This document shows, in pieces, positions 1 to 9,324 of a DNA stretch of 64,000 nt. This stretch comes from Pseudomonadota bacterium (GTDB lineage Bacteria > Pseudomonadota > Alphaproteobacteria > Rhodobacterales > Rhodobacteraceae), in NCBI GenBank assembly GCA_020161655.1, contig JAIUPC010000006.1:1-64000 (forward strand), read 5' to 3'. Position numbers and translations under genes: made by a program. The notes below the pieces were generated by a model. The model was not told the DNA's origin. It saw nothing but the letters and a program-made list of their open reading frames with translations, and made no database searches. Position 1 is the first letter of the stretch. Every line of letters begins with the position of its first letter.

Positions 1-1
1 C

Positions 2-856
2 TTCGCGGTCTTCCAGGGAGGGGAGCGGCGCTGGGTCGCACCGCTCGCGATATTGGTGGTGGTCGGGGCCGGGGTCGCCGAACAGGGCCTTCTCAGGGTC
101 ACCGCGCGCGAATCCCGTGGTGCCGAGGTGATCTACCGGCCCTTCCTGGTTGCACGGCTGATCGAGGACGGGCCCGGTTATACCTATCTTGCCGACAACT
201 GCCCCGACACAGCGGAGCCGATCTGCCCGCTCTATGATGCACTGCAGCTCTCCGACGATCCGTTGCGCCTCGACGCTTCAAGCATCTCCTTCGCGCGGAA
301 CCCCCGCATCGGGTCGTGGTATCTGTTGCCGCCGGATCAGCAGATCGCGGTGGCGCAGAACCAGTTTGCCTTCTTCCTCCGCGTCGTCAGCGACCGGCCT
401 TTCGAAAGCGCCGGCGCCTTCCTGCGCAACGTGGGTTGGCAACTTGCCCGCAACAGCGTCGGCATGACGCTTCAGACCGACCAGGTCGTGGAACGGACGC
501 AAGGCCTGCCGGGCTTTGCCTTCACCGGGTCGGGCCACGGCCGCCTGACCGCGTGGACAGGCTGGCTTCCCGGTGTCACCGCCGCACAAATGGTTCTCTA
601 CGCCGTTTCGGCAGCGATTGCGGCGGCGCTTCTCGTCAGCCGGCAGTTGCCGCGCCCCGTCGCCGTGTTTGTCGGTTTCGTGCTGCTTGGTATCCTCGCC
701 AATGCCGTGATCTGCGGTGGAATTTCCCAACCCGCGGACCGCTATGGTGCTCGCGTGGCGTGGCTCTTGCCAGTTGCTGCCGTGTTCGGAATGGCAGTGC
801 TCAGGGCCACAAGGGCGGCTCGACACCAGGGAAGTCTAGGCGGCGCCAGAACGTGA
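2..856 (+). CDS. Putative membrane protein, 5' end outside the window
   Basis: The reading frame is already open at base 2, so the gene begins upstream and only its C-terminal part (about 284 residues) is seen. A hydrophobic segment (WVAPLAILVVVGAGVAEQG) lies at the left edge, followed by an extracytoplasmic-looking stretch of about 150 residues with a Cys pair near its start. Two to three further membrane segments lie near the C-terminus, followed by a basic tail (LRATRAARHQ). This resembles an integral membrane enzyme or glycan-related protein, but no family is recognised. It converges on the amidohydrolase gene, with 41 bases between the two stops. Confidence 0.6.
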   Translation, partial: FAVFQGGERRWVAPLAILVVVGAGVAEQGLLRVTARESRGAEVIYRPFLVARLIEDGPGYTYLADNCPDTAEPICPLYDALQLSDDPLRLDASSISFARNPRIGSWYLLPPDQQIAVAQNQFAFFLRVVSDRPFESAGAFLRNVGWQLARNSVGMTLQTDQVVERTQGLPGFAFTGSGHGRLTAWTGWLPGVTAAQMVLYAVSAAIAAALLVSRQLPRPVAVFVGFVLLGILANAVICGGISQPADRYGARVAWLLPVAAVFGMAVLRATRAARHQGSLGGART

Positions 857-897
857 ACGAACGAGGGCCGCTGCCTTTCGTCGACTCGCGCCGAGAG

Positions 898-2175
898 TCA
901 TCGCCTTGCAAGGCGGCGCCGCACCGTCCCCGACCTTCCCGGCAGCGTCAGCCTTGCATCGTTCCGCTGCCGTTCGGCCACCACCTTGCCCTTCGACACG
1001 ACCGCCAGCCGGTCGGGCCTGAGGCGCAGCGCCTCGACCGGATCGCCAGCATCGAGAATGACGAGCGAGGCGATGCAACCCGGCTGAAGGCCGTAGCCAT
1101 CAAGCCCCATGATCCGGGCGTTGGCATTCGTCACCATGTCGAAGCAGCGCGCCATCTCGGCGGGGTGGGTCATCTGCGCGACGTGAAGGCCCATGAAGGC
1201 CACGTCGAGCATGTCGGCGGTGCCGAGCGAATACCAGGGATCAAGGACGCAATCCTGACCCCAGCCGACGGTGATCCCATGCGCCTGCATTTCCTTCACC
1301 CGGGTCAGGCCACGGCGCTTCGGATAGGTGTCGTGGCGGCCTTGAAGCGTGATGTTGATGAGCGGGTTGGGGATCGCCGTCATGCCGCTTTCGGCGATGA
1401 GCGGCAGCAGCTTCGAGACATAATAGTTATCCATCGAATGCATCGAAGTCAGGTGGCTTCCCGCCGCGCGCGCGCCAAGGCCGTGGCGCGTCACCTCGCG
1501 CGCCATCGTCTCGACATGGCGGCTCATCGGGTCGTCGGTTTCGTCGCAATGCACATCCCACATGAGGCCACGCTCGGCGGCGATACGGGCGAGATCGCGG
1601 AGCGACTCCGCGCCTTCCTCCATAGTCCGTTCGAAATGCGGGATGCCGCCCACGACATCGACGCCCATGTCGAGCGCGCGTATGACGTTTTCGCGCCCCG
1701 ACGCGGTGCGCAGATAGCCGTCCTGCGGGAAGGCCACGAGTTGCAGGTCGAGATAGGGGGCGACGCGGCGTTTCACTTCAAGCATTGCCTCAACACCGCG
1801 AAGATGGTCCGGCGTCGTGTCGACATGGGTGCGGATCGCCAGAAGCCCCATGCTGATGGCCCAGTCGCAATAGGTCACAGCGCGGGCGACCATCTCATCG
1901 ACCGTCGCAATCTCACGCAACTCGCCCCAGAGGCTGATCCCCTCTAGCAAGGTGCCGGAGGCGTTCACCCGCGGCAGGCCGTAGGAGAGCGTCGCATCCA
2001 TGTGGAAATGCGGATCGACGAAGGGCGGGCTGACGAGATCGCCCCCCGCCTCGATGACGCGGCCAGCCCCGGCGTCCTTGAGATCGCCGACCGCTGCGAT
2101 GCGGTCGCCCCGGATGCCGATGTCGGCGACACGGCCATCGGACAGCGTGCCGCCCCGGATGAGGAGATCGAACAT
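898..2175 (-). CDS. Amidohydrolase, cytosine deaminase-like
   Basis: About 425 residues of a metal-dependent amidohydrolase of the CodA/cytosine deaminase group, which deaminate cytosine and related ring compounds. Visible motifs in order: an N-terminal composite-barrel strand ([12 protein letters not shown]), the metal-binding HFHMDAT (family HxH), a second His in [16 protein letters not shown], a His in GSHLTSMHS, and [15 protein letters not shown], which matches the CodA metal-Asp region (GHDDVFDPW). The ATG at 2175 is chosen because it overlaps the stop of the upstream permease gene as TGATG. An open frame continues upstream but lies inside that permease. As the last gene of a nucleoside/base ABC transporter operon, it probably acts on the imported base. 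The exact substrate is inferred only. Confidence 0.85.
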   Translation of the reverse strand: MFDLLIRGGTLSDGRVADIGIRGDRIAAVGDLKDAGAGRVIEAGGDLVSPPFVDPHFHMDATLSYGLPRVNASGTLLEGISLWGELREIATVDEMVARAVTYCDWAISMGLLAIRTHVDTTPDHLRGVEAMLEVKRRVAPYLDLQLVAFPQDGYLRTASGRENVIRALDMGVDVVGGIPHFERTMEEGAESLRDLARIAAERGLMWDVHCDETDDPMSRHVETMAREVTRHGLGARAAGSHLTSMHSMDNYYVSKLLPLIAESGMTAIPNPLINITLQGRHDTYPKRRGLTRVKEMQAHGITVGWGQDCVLDPWYSLGTADMLDVAFMGLHVAQMTHPAEMARCFDMVTNANARIMGLDGYGLQPGCIASLVILDAGDPVEALRLRPDRLAVVSKGKVVAERQRNDARLTLPGRSGTVRRRLARR

Positions 2176-3122
2176 CAGCGTTCCCCCTTGTTGTATGGAA
2201 CCATAAGCGCCTGCGGCACCTCGGCCCGGCGCGACATGACGACAAGCGCCAGGATCGAGAGAAGATAGGGCATGGCGAGGAAAAGCTGGTAGGGCAGCAC
2301 CGCGCCCATCGGTGTCTGCTGGAGCCGGACCTGCAGCGCATCGAAGGCGGCGAAGAGAAGTGCGCCAAGGACGGCCTTGCCCGGCTGCCATGCCCCGAAC
2401 ACAACAAGCGCGATGCAGATCCAGCCGCGACCGTTCACCATGTCGAAGAAGAAGGAGGAGAAGGCCGAAAGCGTGAGGAATGCGCCGCCGACTGCCATCA
2501 GCCCCGATCCGACGATAACCGCGCCCATCCGAAGTCCCGTCACCGAAAGCCCCTGCGCGGCGGCGGCGGCGGGGTTTTCACCGACGGAGCGGAGGGCAAG
2601 GCCAAGCGGCGTGCGGTAAAGAACAAGCGCCACCAAAGCCGCGACCACGAAAGCCGCATAGGTGAGCGAGGTCTGGCGGAAGAGAGCTTCGCCGAGGAAG
2701 GGAATGTCGGACAGGCCCGGCAGATTCCAGGGCTGGAACGGCTCGATCCGGGGCGGGCTTGTCACCTCCGGCAGCGCGAGGCGATAGGTGAAGGCCGCCG
2801 TCGCCGTCGCCAGCATGGTGATGCCAAGGCCGACGACATGCTGCGACAGGCCGAAGGGCACGGTCAGGAGCGAATGCAGGAGACCGAACGCCATGCCGGA
2901 GATAAAGGCCACGCCGACGCCCAGCCACAGCGGCAGGCCGAGATAGACCGCGAACCAGCCGGCGAAGGCGCCGATCACCATGATCCCCTCGATCCCGAGG
3001 TTCAGCACTCCAGCCCGTTCGCAGATCAGCTCGCCGATGGTGGCGAAGATCAGGGGCGAGGCGATGCGGATCGCGGCGGCCCAGAAGCTTGCCGAAATCA
3101 GAATGTCCCAGATCAGGCTCAT
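2175..3122 (-). CDS. ABC transporter permease, nucleoside/simple sugar type
   Basis: About 315 residues and strongly hydrophobic, with about eight predicted membrane spans. The N-terminal signature [26 protein letters not shown] is typical of the BPD_transp_2 permeases that partner BMP-type nucleoside binding proteins (YufQ/NupC group). It forms the inner-membrane channel with the permease encoded next to it. The start ATG at 3122 overlaps the stop of the upstream permease by 4 bases (ATGA), and its stop overlaps the amidohydrolase start. Both point to translational coupling. Confidence 0.92.
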   Translation of the reverse strand: MSLIWDILISASFWAAAIRIASPLIFATIGELICERAGVLNLGIEGIMVIGAFAGWFAVYLGLPLWLGVGVAFISGMAFGLLHSLLTVPFGLSQHVVGLGITMLATATAAFTYRLALPEVTSPPRIEPFQPWNLPGLSDIPFLGEALFRQTSLTYAAFVVAALVALVLYRTPLGLALRSVGENPAAAAAQGLSVTGLRMGAVIVGSGLMAVGGAFLTLSAFSSFFFDMVNGRGWICIALVVFGAWQPGKAVLGALLFAAFDALQVRLQQTPMGAVLPYQLFLAMPYLLSILALVVMSRRAEVPQALMVPYNKGER

Positions 3123-4165
3123 TTCCAGACCACCCGGAACCGCGTCAGCCGGATCGCCAGCACCATGAAGAGAAGCGACACGGCCAGAAGGATGTCGGCA
3201 ATATAGGTCGGCACCCCCGCCGCCCGGCTCATGCTGTCGGCGCCGACAAAGATGCCGGCGACGAAAAGCGCGGTCAGGACGACGCCGAGCGGGTTCAGGA
3301 GCGCCAGCATGGCGACGATGATGCCGGTATAGCCGAAGCCCGGCGAGAGGTCGGAGGAAAGATGGCCCTTGAGGCCCGCCACCTCGGAAAAGCCCGCAAG
3401 TGCCGCCAGCCCGCCGGAGATGAGCGCGGTCTGCACCAGCACCCGGTTGACCCTGATCCCGGCAAAGCGCGCCGCTCCAGCATTCTGACCCACGGCGCGG
3501 ATCTGATAGCCAAGGACGGTGCGGGTCTGCACGACCCAGACCGCAACGGCGGCGATCAAAGCGAGCGCGAACCCCCAATGTAGCCGCAGCCCCTCGATGA
3601 TGCGGGGCAGGCGGAGTTCCTTCTCCAGTGGCACCGACTTCGGCCAGCCCATGCCGGCCGGGTCCTTCAGCGGGCCCTCAACCAGATAGCCGACGAAGAG
3701 GAGCATGACGAAGTTCAAAAGCAGGGTTGTCACCACCTCATCAACGCCGAAACGGGTCTTCAGAACGACCGGCCCCAGAAGCACAAGCGCCCCCGCGGCG
3801 ATGGCGGCGAGCGCCATGACAGGGAGTTGCAGCCAGGGCGCGCCCAAGCCCTGCATGCCGATCAGGACGGTGACGATGGCGCCGGCGTAAAGCTGCGCCT
3901 CGGCCCCGATGTTCCAGAGCCGCGCGCGGAAGGCGACGGCGACGGCAAGGCCGGTGAAGATGAGCGGGGTGGCGCGATTCAGTGTCTCCAGAGCCGCGAA
4001 ACGCGATCCGGCGGCGCCGTCGACGATCAGACCAAGGGTGGCGAAAGGGTCGGCCCCGGCGATGAGCGCCAGCAGCGAGGCCACCACGACCGTCGCCGCC
4101 AGCGCCAGCGCCGGCAGGCCGTAGAGGCGCAGCGCCGATGGGTTGGCGATCGGTTCAAGCCGCAC
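3119..4165 (-). CDS. ABC transporter permease, nucleoside/simple sugar type
   Basis: About 348 residues, the second permease of the same importer (YufP/NupB group). It has an N-terminal span (LPALALAATVVVASLLALIAG), the family region AVAFRARLWNIGAEAQLYAGA, and several further spans to the C-terminus. The GTG at 4165 is taken as start because a GAGGGG ribosome-binding site lies about 7 bases upstream and it gives the normal family length. A longer frame to 4249 runs deep into the ATPase gene and is rejected. The gene overlaps the end of the ATPase gene by 11 bases. Confidence 0.92.
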   Translation of the reverse strand: MRLEPIANPSALRLYGLPALALAATVVVASLLALIAGADPFATLGLIVDGAAGSRFAALETLNRATPLIFTGLAVAVAFRARLWNIGAEAQLYAGAIVTVLIGMQGLGAPWLQLPVMALAAIAAGALVLLGPVVLKTRFGVDEVVTTLLLNFVMLLFVGYLVEGPLKDPAGMGWPKSVPLEKELRLPRIIEGLRLHWGFALALIAAVAVWVVQTRTVLGYQIRAVGQNAGAARFAGIRVNRVLVQTALISGGLAALAGFSEVAGLKGHLSSDLSPGFGYTGIIVAMLALLNPLGVVLTALFVAGIFVGADSMSRAAGVPTYIADILLAVSLLFMVLAIRLTRFRVVWK

Positions 4166-5684
4166 GGGTAAACCCCTCGCCGGCCATCCAGAGGCCAAGC
4201 TCTGCCACCGTCGCGGTGCCGCGCGGAATGGGGGGCGAAAGGCGGCCATGGCTCATCACATGGATCACGTCCGAAAGCTGCATCACCTCGTCGAGATCCT
4301 CCGAGATCAGCAGCACCGCCGCGCCCCGGTCGCGCGCGGCAAGGATCTGGCCATGGACATAGGTCACCGCGCCGATGTCGAGCCCGCGCACCGGCTGGTT
4401 GGCGAGTAGGACGCGAGGGGCCGCCTCAAGCACGCGGCCAAGGATCAGTTTCTGCATGTTTCCGCCAGAAAGCAGTCGAATCCGCGCTTCGGGGCCGGGA
4501 CAGCGCACATCGTATTTCGCGATGATGGCACGGGTCCGCGCCTCGGCTTCGCGCCAGTCCATCCAACCCTTCCGGCTGACGGGGGCTGCGCCATGCGTCT
4601 CAAGCACCGCGTTTTCGGTCAGGGTGAAGTCCGCGATGGTGCCGACCTTGTGGCGGTCCTCGGGGATGCGACCGATGCCGCGCGAAAGCGCCTCGACCGG
4701 GGTCCACCGCGGGGGAGCCGCCTCACCGTCAATCTCGACTGATCCTTCAAGCGGCAGGGCGAGGCCCGAGATCAGGTCCGACAGCGCCGCCTGTCCATTC
4801 CCCGAGACGCCGGCGATGCCGGTGATCTGCCCGGCGGAAAGCGTGAGGTCGGCCAGCTTCAGCCCTGGCGCGCCTTCGCCGCCCTTCGTGCTGACCCGAT
4901 TCAGCCGGAACAGAGCCTTTCCGGCGATACCGGGCGCGATGGTCGGCCCGGTGACCGCGCCGCCGACCATCATCGCGGCCAAGGCGCCCGGCGTCGTCGC
5001 CGAGGTTTCAACCTCACCCACCACCTTGCCGTGGCGGAGCACGACACAGCGCCCGGCAATCGCCATCACCTCATGAAGCTTGTGGCTGATGAAGATGACC
5101 GACAGCCCCCGCGCCACCATCTTCCGCAGCGTGGCGAAAAGCGCCTCGGCCTCTTGCGGGGTCAGGACGGCGGTGGGTTCGTCAAGGATGAGGATGCGCG
5201 CATCGCGATAAAGCGCCTTGAGGATCTCCACCCTTTGGCGCTCGCCCACCGACAGTTGCCCGACGCGCTGGTCGGGATCGACGGCAAGACCGAAGTCGCG
5301 CACCAGATCGCCGATCCGCGCCCGCGCCGCCGCCATGCCGAGCGTCAGCGACCAGAGCGGCCGGGTGCCGAGGAGGATGTTTTCCATGACCGACAAGTGA
5401 TCGGCCAAGGTGAAATGCTGGTGCACCATGCCGACCCCGGCCCCAAGTGCGGCGCGCGGGTTGCCGGGCGGCAGCGGGTGGCCGAAGGCGGTGATGGTGC
5501 CTTCTTCGGCGACATACTCACCGAAAAGAATGTTCATCAGCGTCGTCTTGCCCGCGCCGTTTTCGCCCAGAAGCGCCACGACCTCGCCTTCGCCAAGCGA
5601 AAGCGAGATCGCGTCATTGGCGGTAAGCGCCCCGAACCGCTTGGTGATGCGGTCGAGGCGCAGAACCTCATTCCGAGGGGTCAC
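4155..5684 (-). CDS. ABC transporter ATP-binding protein with two ABC domains
   Basis: About 509 residues with two tandem ABC cassettes, the architecture of RbsA/YufO-type ATPases energising sugar or nucleoside uptake. The first cassette has Walker A GENGAGKT at residues 40-47, signature LSVGERQ near 143 and Walker B ILILDEP near 165. The second has a degenerate Walker A (GVSGNGQAA), a signature LSGGNMQ near 405 and the family's altered Walker B (LLANQPVRGLD). This fits one active and one degenerate ATP site, as known for the family. It starts with GTG at 5684, overlapping the stop of the binding-protein gene as GTGA. Confidence 0.93.
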   Translation of the reverse strand: MTPRNEVLRLDRITKRFGALTANDAISLSLGEGEVVALLGENGAGKTTLMNILFGEYVAEEGTITAFGHPLPPGNPRAALGAGVGMVHQHFTLADHLSVMENILLGTRPLWSLTLGMAAARARIGDLVRDFGLAVDPDQRVGQLSVGERQRVEILKALYRDARILILDEPTAVLTPQEAEALFATLRKMVARGLSVIFISHKLHEVMAIAGRCVVLRHGKVVGEVETSATTPGALAAMMVGGAVTGPTIAPGIAGKALFRLNRVSTKGGEGAPGLKLADLTLSAGQITGIAGVSGNGQAALSDLISGLALPLEGSVEIDGEAAPPRWTPVEALSRGIGRIPEDRHKVGTIADFTLTENAVLETHGAAPVSRKGWMDWREAEARTRAIIAKYDVRCPGPEARIRLLSGGNMQKLILGRVLEAAPRVLLANQPVRGLDIGAVTYVHGQILAARDRGAAVLLISEDLDEVMQLSDVIHVMSHGRLSPPIPRGTATVAELGLWMAGEGFTRAA

Positions 5685-6694
5685 GACGATTTCGGCTCTT
5701 CATCATTGATCGCGACGGTGAAGCTGCCGTCCCTGATGGCGGCCTCACGTTCGGTCACCAGCGTCACGACCTCCGCCGGCACCTTGCCTTCGAAGGTGCC
5801 GAGGGGTGCCAGCGAACAGCCCCCCGCCTTCATGAAGGAATAGACTCCATAATCCGCGGCCTTGAAGCTGCCGGCGTCAAGCGCATCCAGCGCCGCCGTC
5901 AGCGTCGGTTCGAAATGCCAAAGCGCCGAGGCGACGACGGTATCGGGATAGTCGGCTTGGGTGTCGATCACGTTGCCGATGGAGAGGATGCCCTTTTCCT
6001 TGGCCGCGTCCGACACGCCGAAGCGTTCGGCATACATCACGTCGGCGCCGCCATCGATCATGGCGATCGCGGTTTCCTTGGCCTTCGGCGGATCGAACCA
6101 CGAACCGATGAAGCTGACCTGGAACTTCGCGTCGGGCTTCGTTTCCTTCACGCCGGCCATGAAGGCATGCATCAGGCGGTTGACCTCAGGGATCGGGAAG
6201 CCGCCGACCATGCCGATGTTACCCGACTTGCTCATGGCGCCGGCGATGATGCCGGTGAGGTAGCTCGCATCCTGGATGAAGTTGTCGAAGACGGCGAGGT
6301 TCGGCACCGCGTCATCGGGCGGCAGCGAGGAGCCGAGAAGGAAGGCCACGTCAGGATATTCCGCGCAGACCTCGCGCGCTTCGGCCTCGGCGCCGAAGAT
6401 CTCGCCCACGATCAGCTTCACGCCGGATTCGCAGTATTCGCGCATGACGCGCGGATAGTCGGTGTTGGCGACGTTTTCGGTAAAGGTATAGTCGACCCGG
6501 CCGGCCGCCTTGGCGGCCTCGGCCGCGACATGGATGCGGCTGACCCATTGCTGTTCGACCGGCACGGTGTAGATGCCGGCGACCTTGATCGGGTCGGCGG
6601 CAAACGACCGGCGCGGCAGAAGCCCCGTCGCGGCCAGTGCCGCTCCGGTCAGTAGAATGCCACGACGGGTCGGGGCGACGATGAAGTCGGTCAT
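5681..6694 (-). CDS. BMP-family substrate-binding protein (nucleoside/purine uptake)
   Basis: About 337 residues. The N-terminus has a twin-arginine motif (TRRGILL), a hydrophobic stretch and a likely cleavage site after RSFA, so export through Tat is probable. The mature part is a PnrA/BMP (basic membrane protein) periplasmic binding domain, with family features such as VGEIFGAEAEAREVCAEYPDV, ASYLTGIIAGAMSKSGNIGMVGG and MIDGGADVMYAERFG. The start ATG at 6694 has a GGGAG ribosome-binding site 7 bases upstream. As first gene of the operon it should capture the ligand, probably nucleosides or purine bases given the transporter type and the terminal deaminase gene. Confidence 0.9.
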   Translation of the reverse strand: MTDFIVAPTRRGILLTGAALAATGLLPRRSFAADPIKVAGIYTVPVEQQWVSRIHVAAEAAKAAGRVDYTFTENVANTDYPRVMREYCESGVKLIVGEIFGAEAEAREVCAEYPDVAFLLGSSLPPDDAVPNLAVFDNFIQDASYLTGIIAGAMSKSGNIGMVGGFPIPEVNRLMHAFMAGVKETKPDAKFQVSFIGSWFDPPKAKETAIAMIDGGADVMYAERFGVSDAAKEKGILSIGNVIDTQADYPDTVVASALWHFEPTLTAALDALDAGSFKAADYGVYSFMKAGGCSLAPLGTFEGKVPAEVVTLVTEREAAIRDGSFTVAINDEEPKSS

Positions 6695-7019
6695 GAAAAG
6701 CTCCCTGATGAAGATGCTTATTTTTGACTGCACGGTAAAACTCATTGCTGATTCCCCACAAGCGAAATTGACGCCCGGTCGATGCCCCTTGCAGGGGGAA
6801 GTAAGCTGTTCAAGCAGGCGAGATCCCGGCCTTCCGGGGCGAGCAATGCCCGAAATGGTGCGGCCAATACCGAAACATCGCTGTATGCATCGCTCTCGCA
6901 CCGATGCAGCGGAGCCTTGCTGCGTGGTGCAAAAGCGAAAACCGTTGTCGAGCAATGGACGTCCGAAACGACAAGGGCGCGCCTTCCGGCGCGCCCTTCC
7001 TTCATGCACGCGAGGGCAA
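6695..7019. other. Intergenic region upstream of the nucleoside operon
   Basis: Non-coding stretch between the BMP gene start and the hsp20 stop. It must carry the promoter of the minus-strand uptake operon, since all following genes overlap. Relatively AT-rich sequence at about 6715-6760 is the likeliest place, but no convincing -35/-10 pair or operator palindrome was found. Its right end holds a strong hairpin, listed separately, that should end hsp20 transcription. Confidence 0.5.
6973..6998 (-). terminator. Hairpin terminator downstream of hsp20
   Basis: Perfect 11-bp stem (AAGGGCGCGCC / GGCGCGCCCTT) with a TTCC loop, 22 bases beyond the hsp20 stop. Read on the minus strand it is followed by a short T-rich tract (TGTCGTTT). 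Confidence 0.65.
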
Positions 7020-7484
7020 TCAGTTCTGCAGCGTTTCCAGCGCCTTCGCCTCGACGGTCTCGCCGGTGGCGATCTCGATGCGGCGCGGCTTCAGCGCTTC
7101 GGGCACCTCGCGCACGAGGTCGATGTGGAGCATGCCATGCGAGTGGGTGGCGCCGGCGACCTTCACATGGTCGGCAAGCGCAAAGCGGCGCTCGAAGGCG
7201 CGGGTGGCGATGCCGCGGTGAAGATAGGTCTTCGCGGTCTCGTCCTCGCTCTTCCGCGCGGCAACGATGAGTGCTCCGTCCTTCACATCGACCGAAAGCT
7301 CGTCACCCGAGAAACCGGCGACGGCGACCGAGATGCGATAGGCATTCTCATCGGTCTTTTCGATGTTGTAGGGCGGATAAGTCGGGTGGGCAACATCGGC
7401 CGAAAGCACCCGGTCCATCAGGTCGGCAACACGGTCAAAGCCGACGGTCGCGCGGTAAAGCGGTGAAAAATCATAGGTTCGCAT
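7020..7484 (-). CDS. Small heat shock protein, Hsp20/alpha-crystallin family (IbpA-like)
   Basis: 154 residues, a normal length for a proteobacterial IbpA/Hsp20 chaperone that holds unfolding proteins for DnaK/ClpB. The N-terminus MRTYDFSPLYRATVGFDR matches the class A family. The alpha-crystallin domain covers roughly residues 36-130 (YNIEKTDENAYRISVAVAGF, YLHRGIATRAFERRFALADHV). The C-terminal I-x-I anchor is present (RRIEI). The ATG at 7484 has a GGAGG site 7 bases upstream. Single-gene unit with its own terminator. Heat control (RpoH or an RNA thermometer) is likely for the family, but I see no clear element. Confidence 0.93.
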   Translation of the reverse strand: MRTYDFSPLYRATVGFDRVADLMDRVLSADVAHPTYPPYNIEKTDENAYRISVAVAGFSGDELSVDVKDGALIVAARKSEDETAKTYLHRGIATRAFERRFALADHVKVAGATHSHGMLHIDLVREVPEALKPRRIEIATGETVEAKALETLQN

Positions 7485-7627
7485 GGATCATCCTCCATTG
7501 AGCGATGTTTGTTCTGCCCTCCCGAAAGGGGACGGGCGGTTGCGTCTGCACAGGGTCCGTCATGGCCCCCCGGGCAGGATTCCAGATGTGTGTCGCATCC
7601 GCCCGCGTCAAGGGGCCGGCATGCGCC

Positions 7628-8428
7628 TCAGGGGGAGAGGAACTTCGCACCGCCGCCCCCGCGCATCCGCGTCACCGCGCCTGGGGCTTTCGACTGGTCG
7701 GGCGCCGCTCCCTCGCCACGCCGCAGTGCTGCCTTGAGCTCGGCAACCGCCTGCGGCAGCTCCATGCCGAATGCCAGAGTCCCGCCGCCGACCTTGCCGC
7801 CCATCGACACCAGCGACACGATGGCGGCGCGGTTGCCCTTGCGGTGAAAGACCGGCGCGCCCGACGACCCGAAGGTGACGTCGCAGTCGAAGGCGATCAG
7901 CCCGCGCGCATGGCCCTTCACCCGGCAGGCATCGTCCCATGAGAGGGCATCATCCCGCCCGCGCCCGTAGGAGACGACCGAAAGATCGCGCGCATCCCGC
8001 GCGAGGCCCGCGACCGCGAAGGGCGCCGCCGTCGTCAGCGGAACCGGCGTCGCCAGTTCGATCAGTCCAAGGTCATGGCGGATCGCCACTTCCATATCGC
8101 GCGATGCCGGATCATAGCCGGGATGCACCACCATCCGCGCCACCGCCGATTCCGCCAGCGCCACCCCGTCGCTGAGGCCGGCGCGGAACCGCATGGTGTC
8201 GGGGCGGATGTAGGCGTCGCCGCCGCCATAGAGGCAATGCGCCGCCGTCAGCACCAGATCTGGCGCGATGAGGACGCCGGTGCAATAGCCCTTCTCGCCC
8301 ATCTCGACCCGGCCGACCGCCTCCCATCCAAGGATATCCTGGCGCAGGGTCAGGCGCTTCAGCGGTGCCTCGGCCAGTGCCGGCACTACCGCGACCAGAA
8401 GCCCGAGAATGGCGATGATCCCGCGCAT
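7628..8428 (-). CDS. Secreted trypsin-like serine protease (first of a tandem pair)
   Basis: 266 residues with a Sec signal peptide (MRGIIAILGLLVAVVPALAEA). It has a complete S1-type catalytic triad: His64 in LTAAHC, Asp119 in RHDLGLIEL and Ser189 in FGSSGAPVF. The residue before the catalytic Ser is Ser, not the Asp of chymotrypsin (GDSGGP), as in V8-like bacterial members. Cys pairs around the His and Ser could form disulfides in the periplasm. The tail ends in GGGGAKFLSP. It lies 6 bases downstream of a clear paralogue and is probably co-transcribed with it. Substrate unknown. Confidence 0.88.
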   Translation of the reverse strand: MRGIIAILGLLVAVVPALAEAPLKRLTLRQDILGWEAVGRVEMGEKGYCTGVLIAPDLVLTAAHCLYGGGDAYIRPDTMRFRAGLSDGVALAESAVARMVVHPGYDPASRDMEVAIRHDLGLIELATPVPLTTAAPFAVAGLARDARDLSVVSYGRGRDDALSWDDACRVKGHARGLIAFDCDVTFGSSGAPVFHRKGNRAAIVSLVSMGGKVGGGTLAFGMELPQAVAELKAALRRGEGAAPDQSKAPGAVTRMRGGGGAKFLSP

Positions 8429-8434
8429 GACCCT

Positions 8435-9250
8435 TCAGGGCCGCACGAACTTGGCCGACCCCCCGGCCGATTGCCCGAAGACATGGCTGCCACCGGCGGG
8501 CGCCACCTTCTGGAAGGTGCCCGCATTCGCCGCATAGGCCGCGCGCAATTCCTCCAAGGGCCGCTCCATCTCGCTGCCAAGCGCCACCTTCTTGCCGCCC
8601 ATCTCCGCCTTGGCGGAGACGACCGAGACGATCTTCGGCTCGCCGTCGATCATCTCGAAGACCGGCGCGCCGGACGAGCCGAAATCGACATCGCAGGACA
8701 GGATCGTCATGCCCGGCTCGTTTCCAAGGACACGACAGAGGTCCTGGATCGACGGCGCGTCCGAACGGTCGAGCGCGTAGGAGACGATGCCGACCGCATC
8801 ACCCGCCAGTGGGTCGGGTCCCACGTTGAAAGGCCGGATCGACGGCAGCCGGATCGGCTGATCCAGTTCAAGGAAGGCAATGTCATAGGGAACCCGGTCG
8901 ATCCGGTCGCGGCCCTCGTAGATATAATCGGGGTGCGCCACCGCCCGCCGCACGCCACGATAGGCGGCAGCGCGGCCATTGCGCCAACCGGCAAGGAATC
9001 TGAACTCGGACGGCTCTATCGCCTGGCGGGACTTCTGGTCGAAGATGCAATGCGCCGCCGTCAGCACGATGTCCGGCGCGATCAGCGCGCCGGTGCAGAA
9101 GCCCCGGTCGCCGATATCGATGCGGCCCACCGCCTCCCAGCCCCGCGTTTCGTCGGCTGTGGCGAGCGACCGCAACGGCGCCTCATCCTGCGCCACCGCG
9201 AAAACGGGCAGGAGTGCTGCCAGAACTGCCAGTATTGCTGCCCGCATCAT
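8435..9250 (-). CDS. Secreted trypsin-like serine protease (second of a tandem pair)
   Basis: 271 residues with a signal peptide (MMRAAILAVLAALLPVFAVAQ). Triad residues are His67 (LTAAHC), Asp123 (PYDIAFLEL) and Ser193 (FGSSGAPVF). Its sequence parallels the neighbouring protease throughout (GWEAVGRIDIGDRGFCTGALIAPDIV; tail GSAKFVRP), so the pair arose by tandem duplication. The start is ATG at 9250, or the adjacent ATG at 9247, behind an AGGGGAA site. A role in periplasmic or extracellular proteolysis is inferred; no inhibitor or regulator gene is adjacent. Confidence 0.88.
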   Translation of the reverse strand: MMRAAILAVLAALLPVFAVAQDEAPLRSLATADETRGWEAVGRIDIGDRGFCTGALIAPDIVLTAAHCIFDQKSRQAIEPSEFRFLAGWRNGRAAAYRGVRRAVAHPDYIYEGRDRIDRVPYDIAFLELDQPIRLPSIRPFNVGPDPLAGDAVGIVSYALDRSDAPSIQDLCRVLGNEPGMTILSCDVDFGSSGAPVFEMIDGEPKIVSVVSAKAEMGGKKVALGSEMERPLEELRAAYAANAGTFQKVAPAGGSHVFGQSAGGSAKFVRP

Positions 9251-9324
9251 CGCTTCCCCTGCCTTGCGCGTCTTCTAGCGTGGCGATGGGGCAAGAATAA
9301 GGCCCCATCGCCGGCAGGATCGCG

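Noticed and set aside
316-1947. Long plus-strand open frame (over 500 codons) opposite the amidohydrolase
   Set aside because: Its translation is Arg/His-rich without domains and it lies antisense to a gene with clear catalytic motifs; it is a by-product of high GC.
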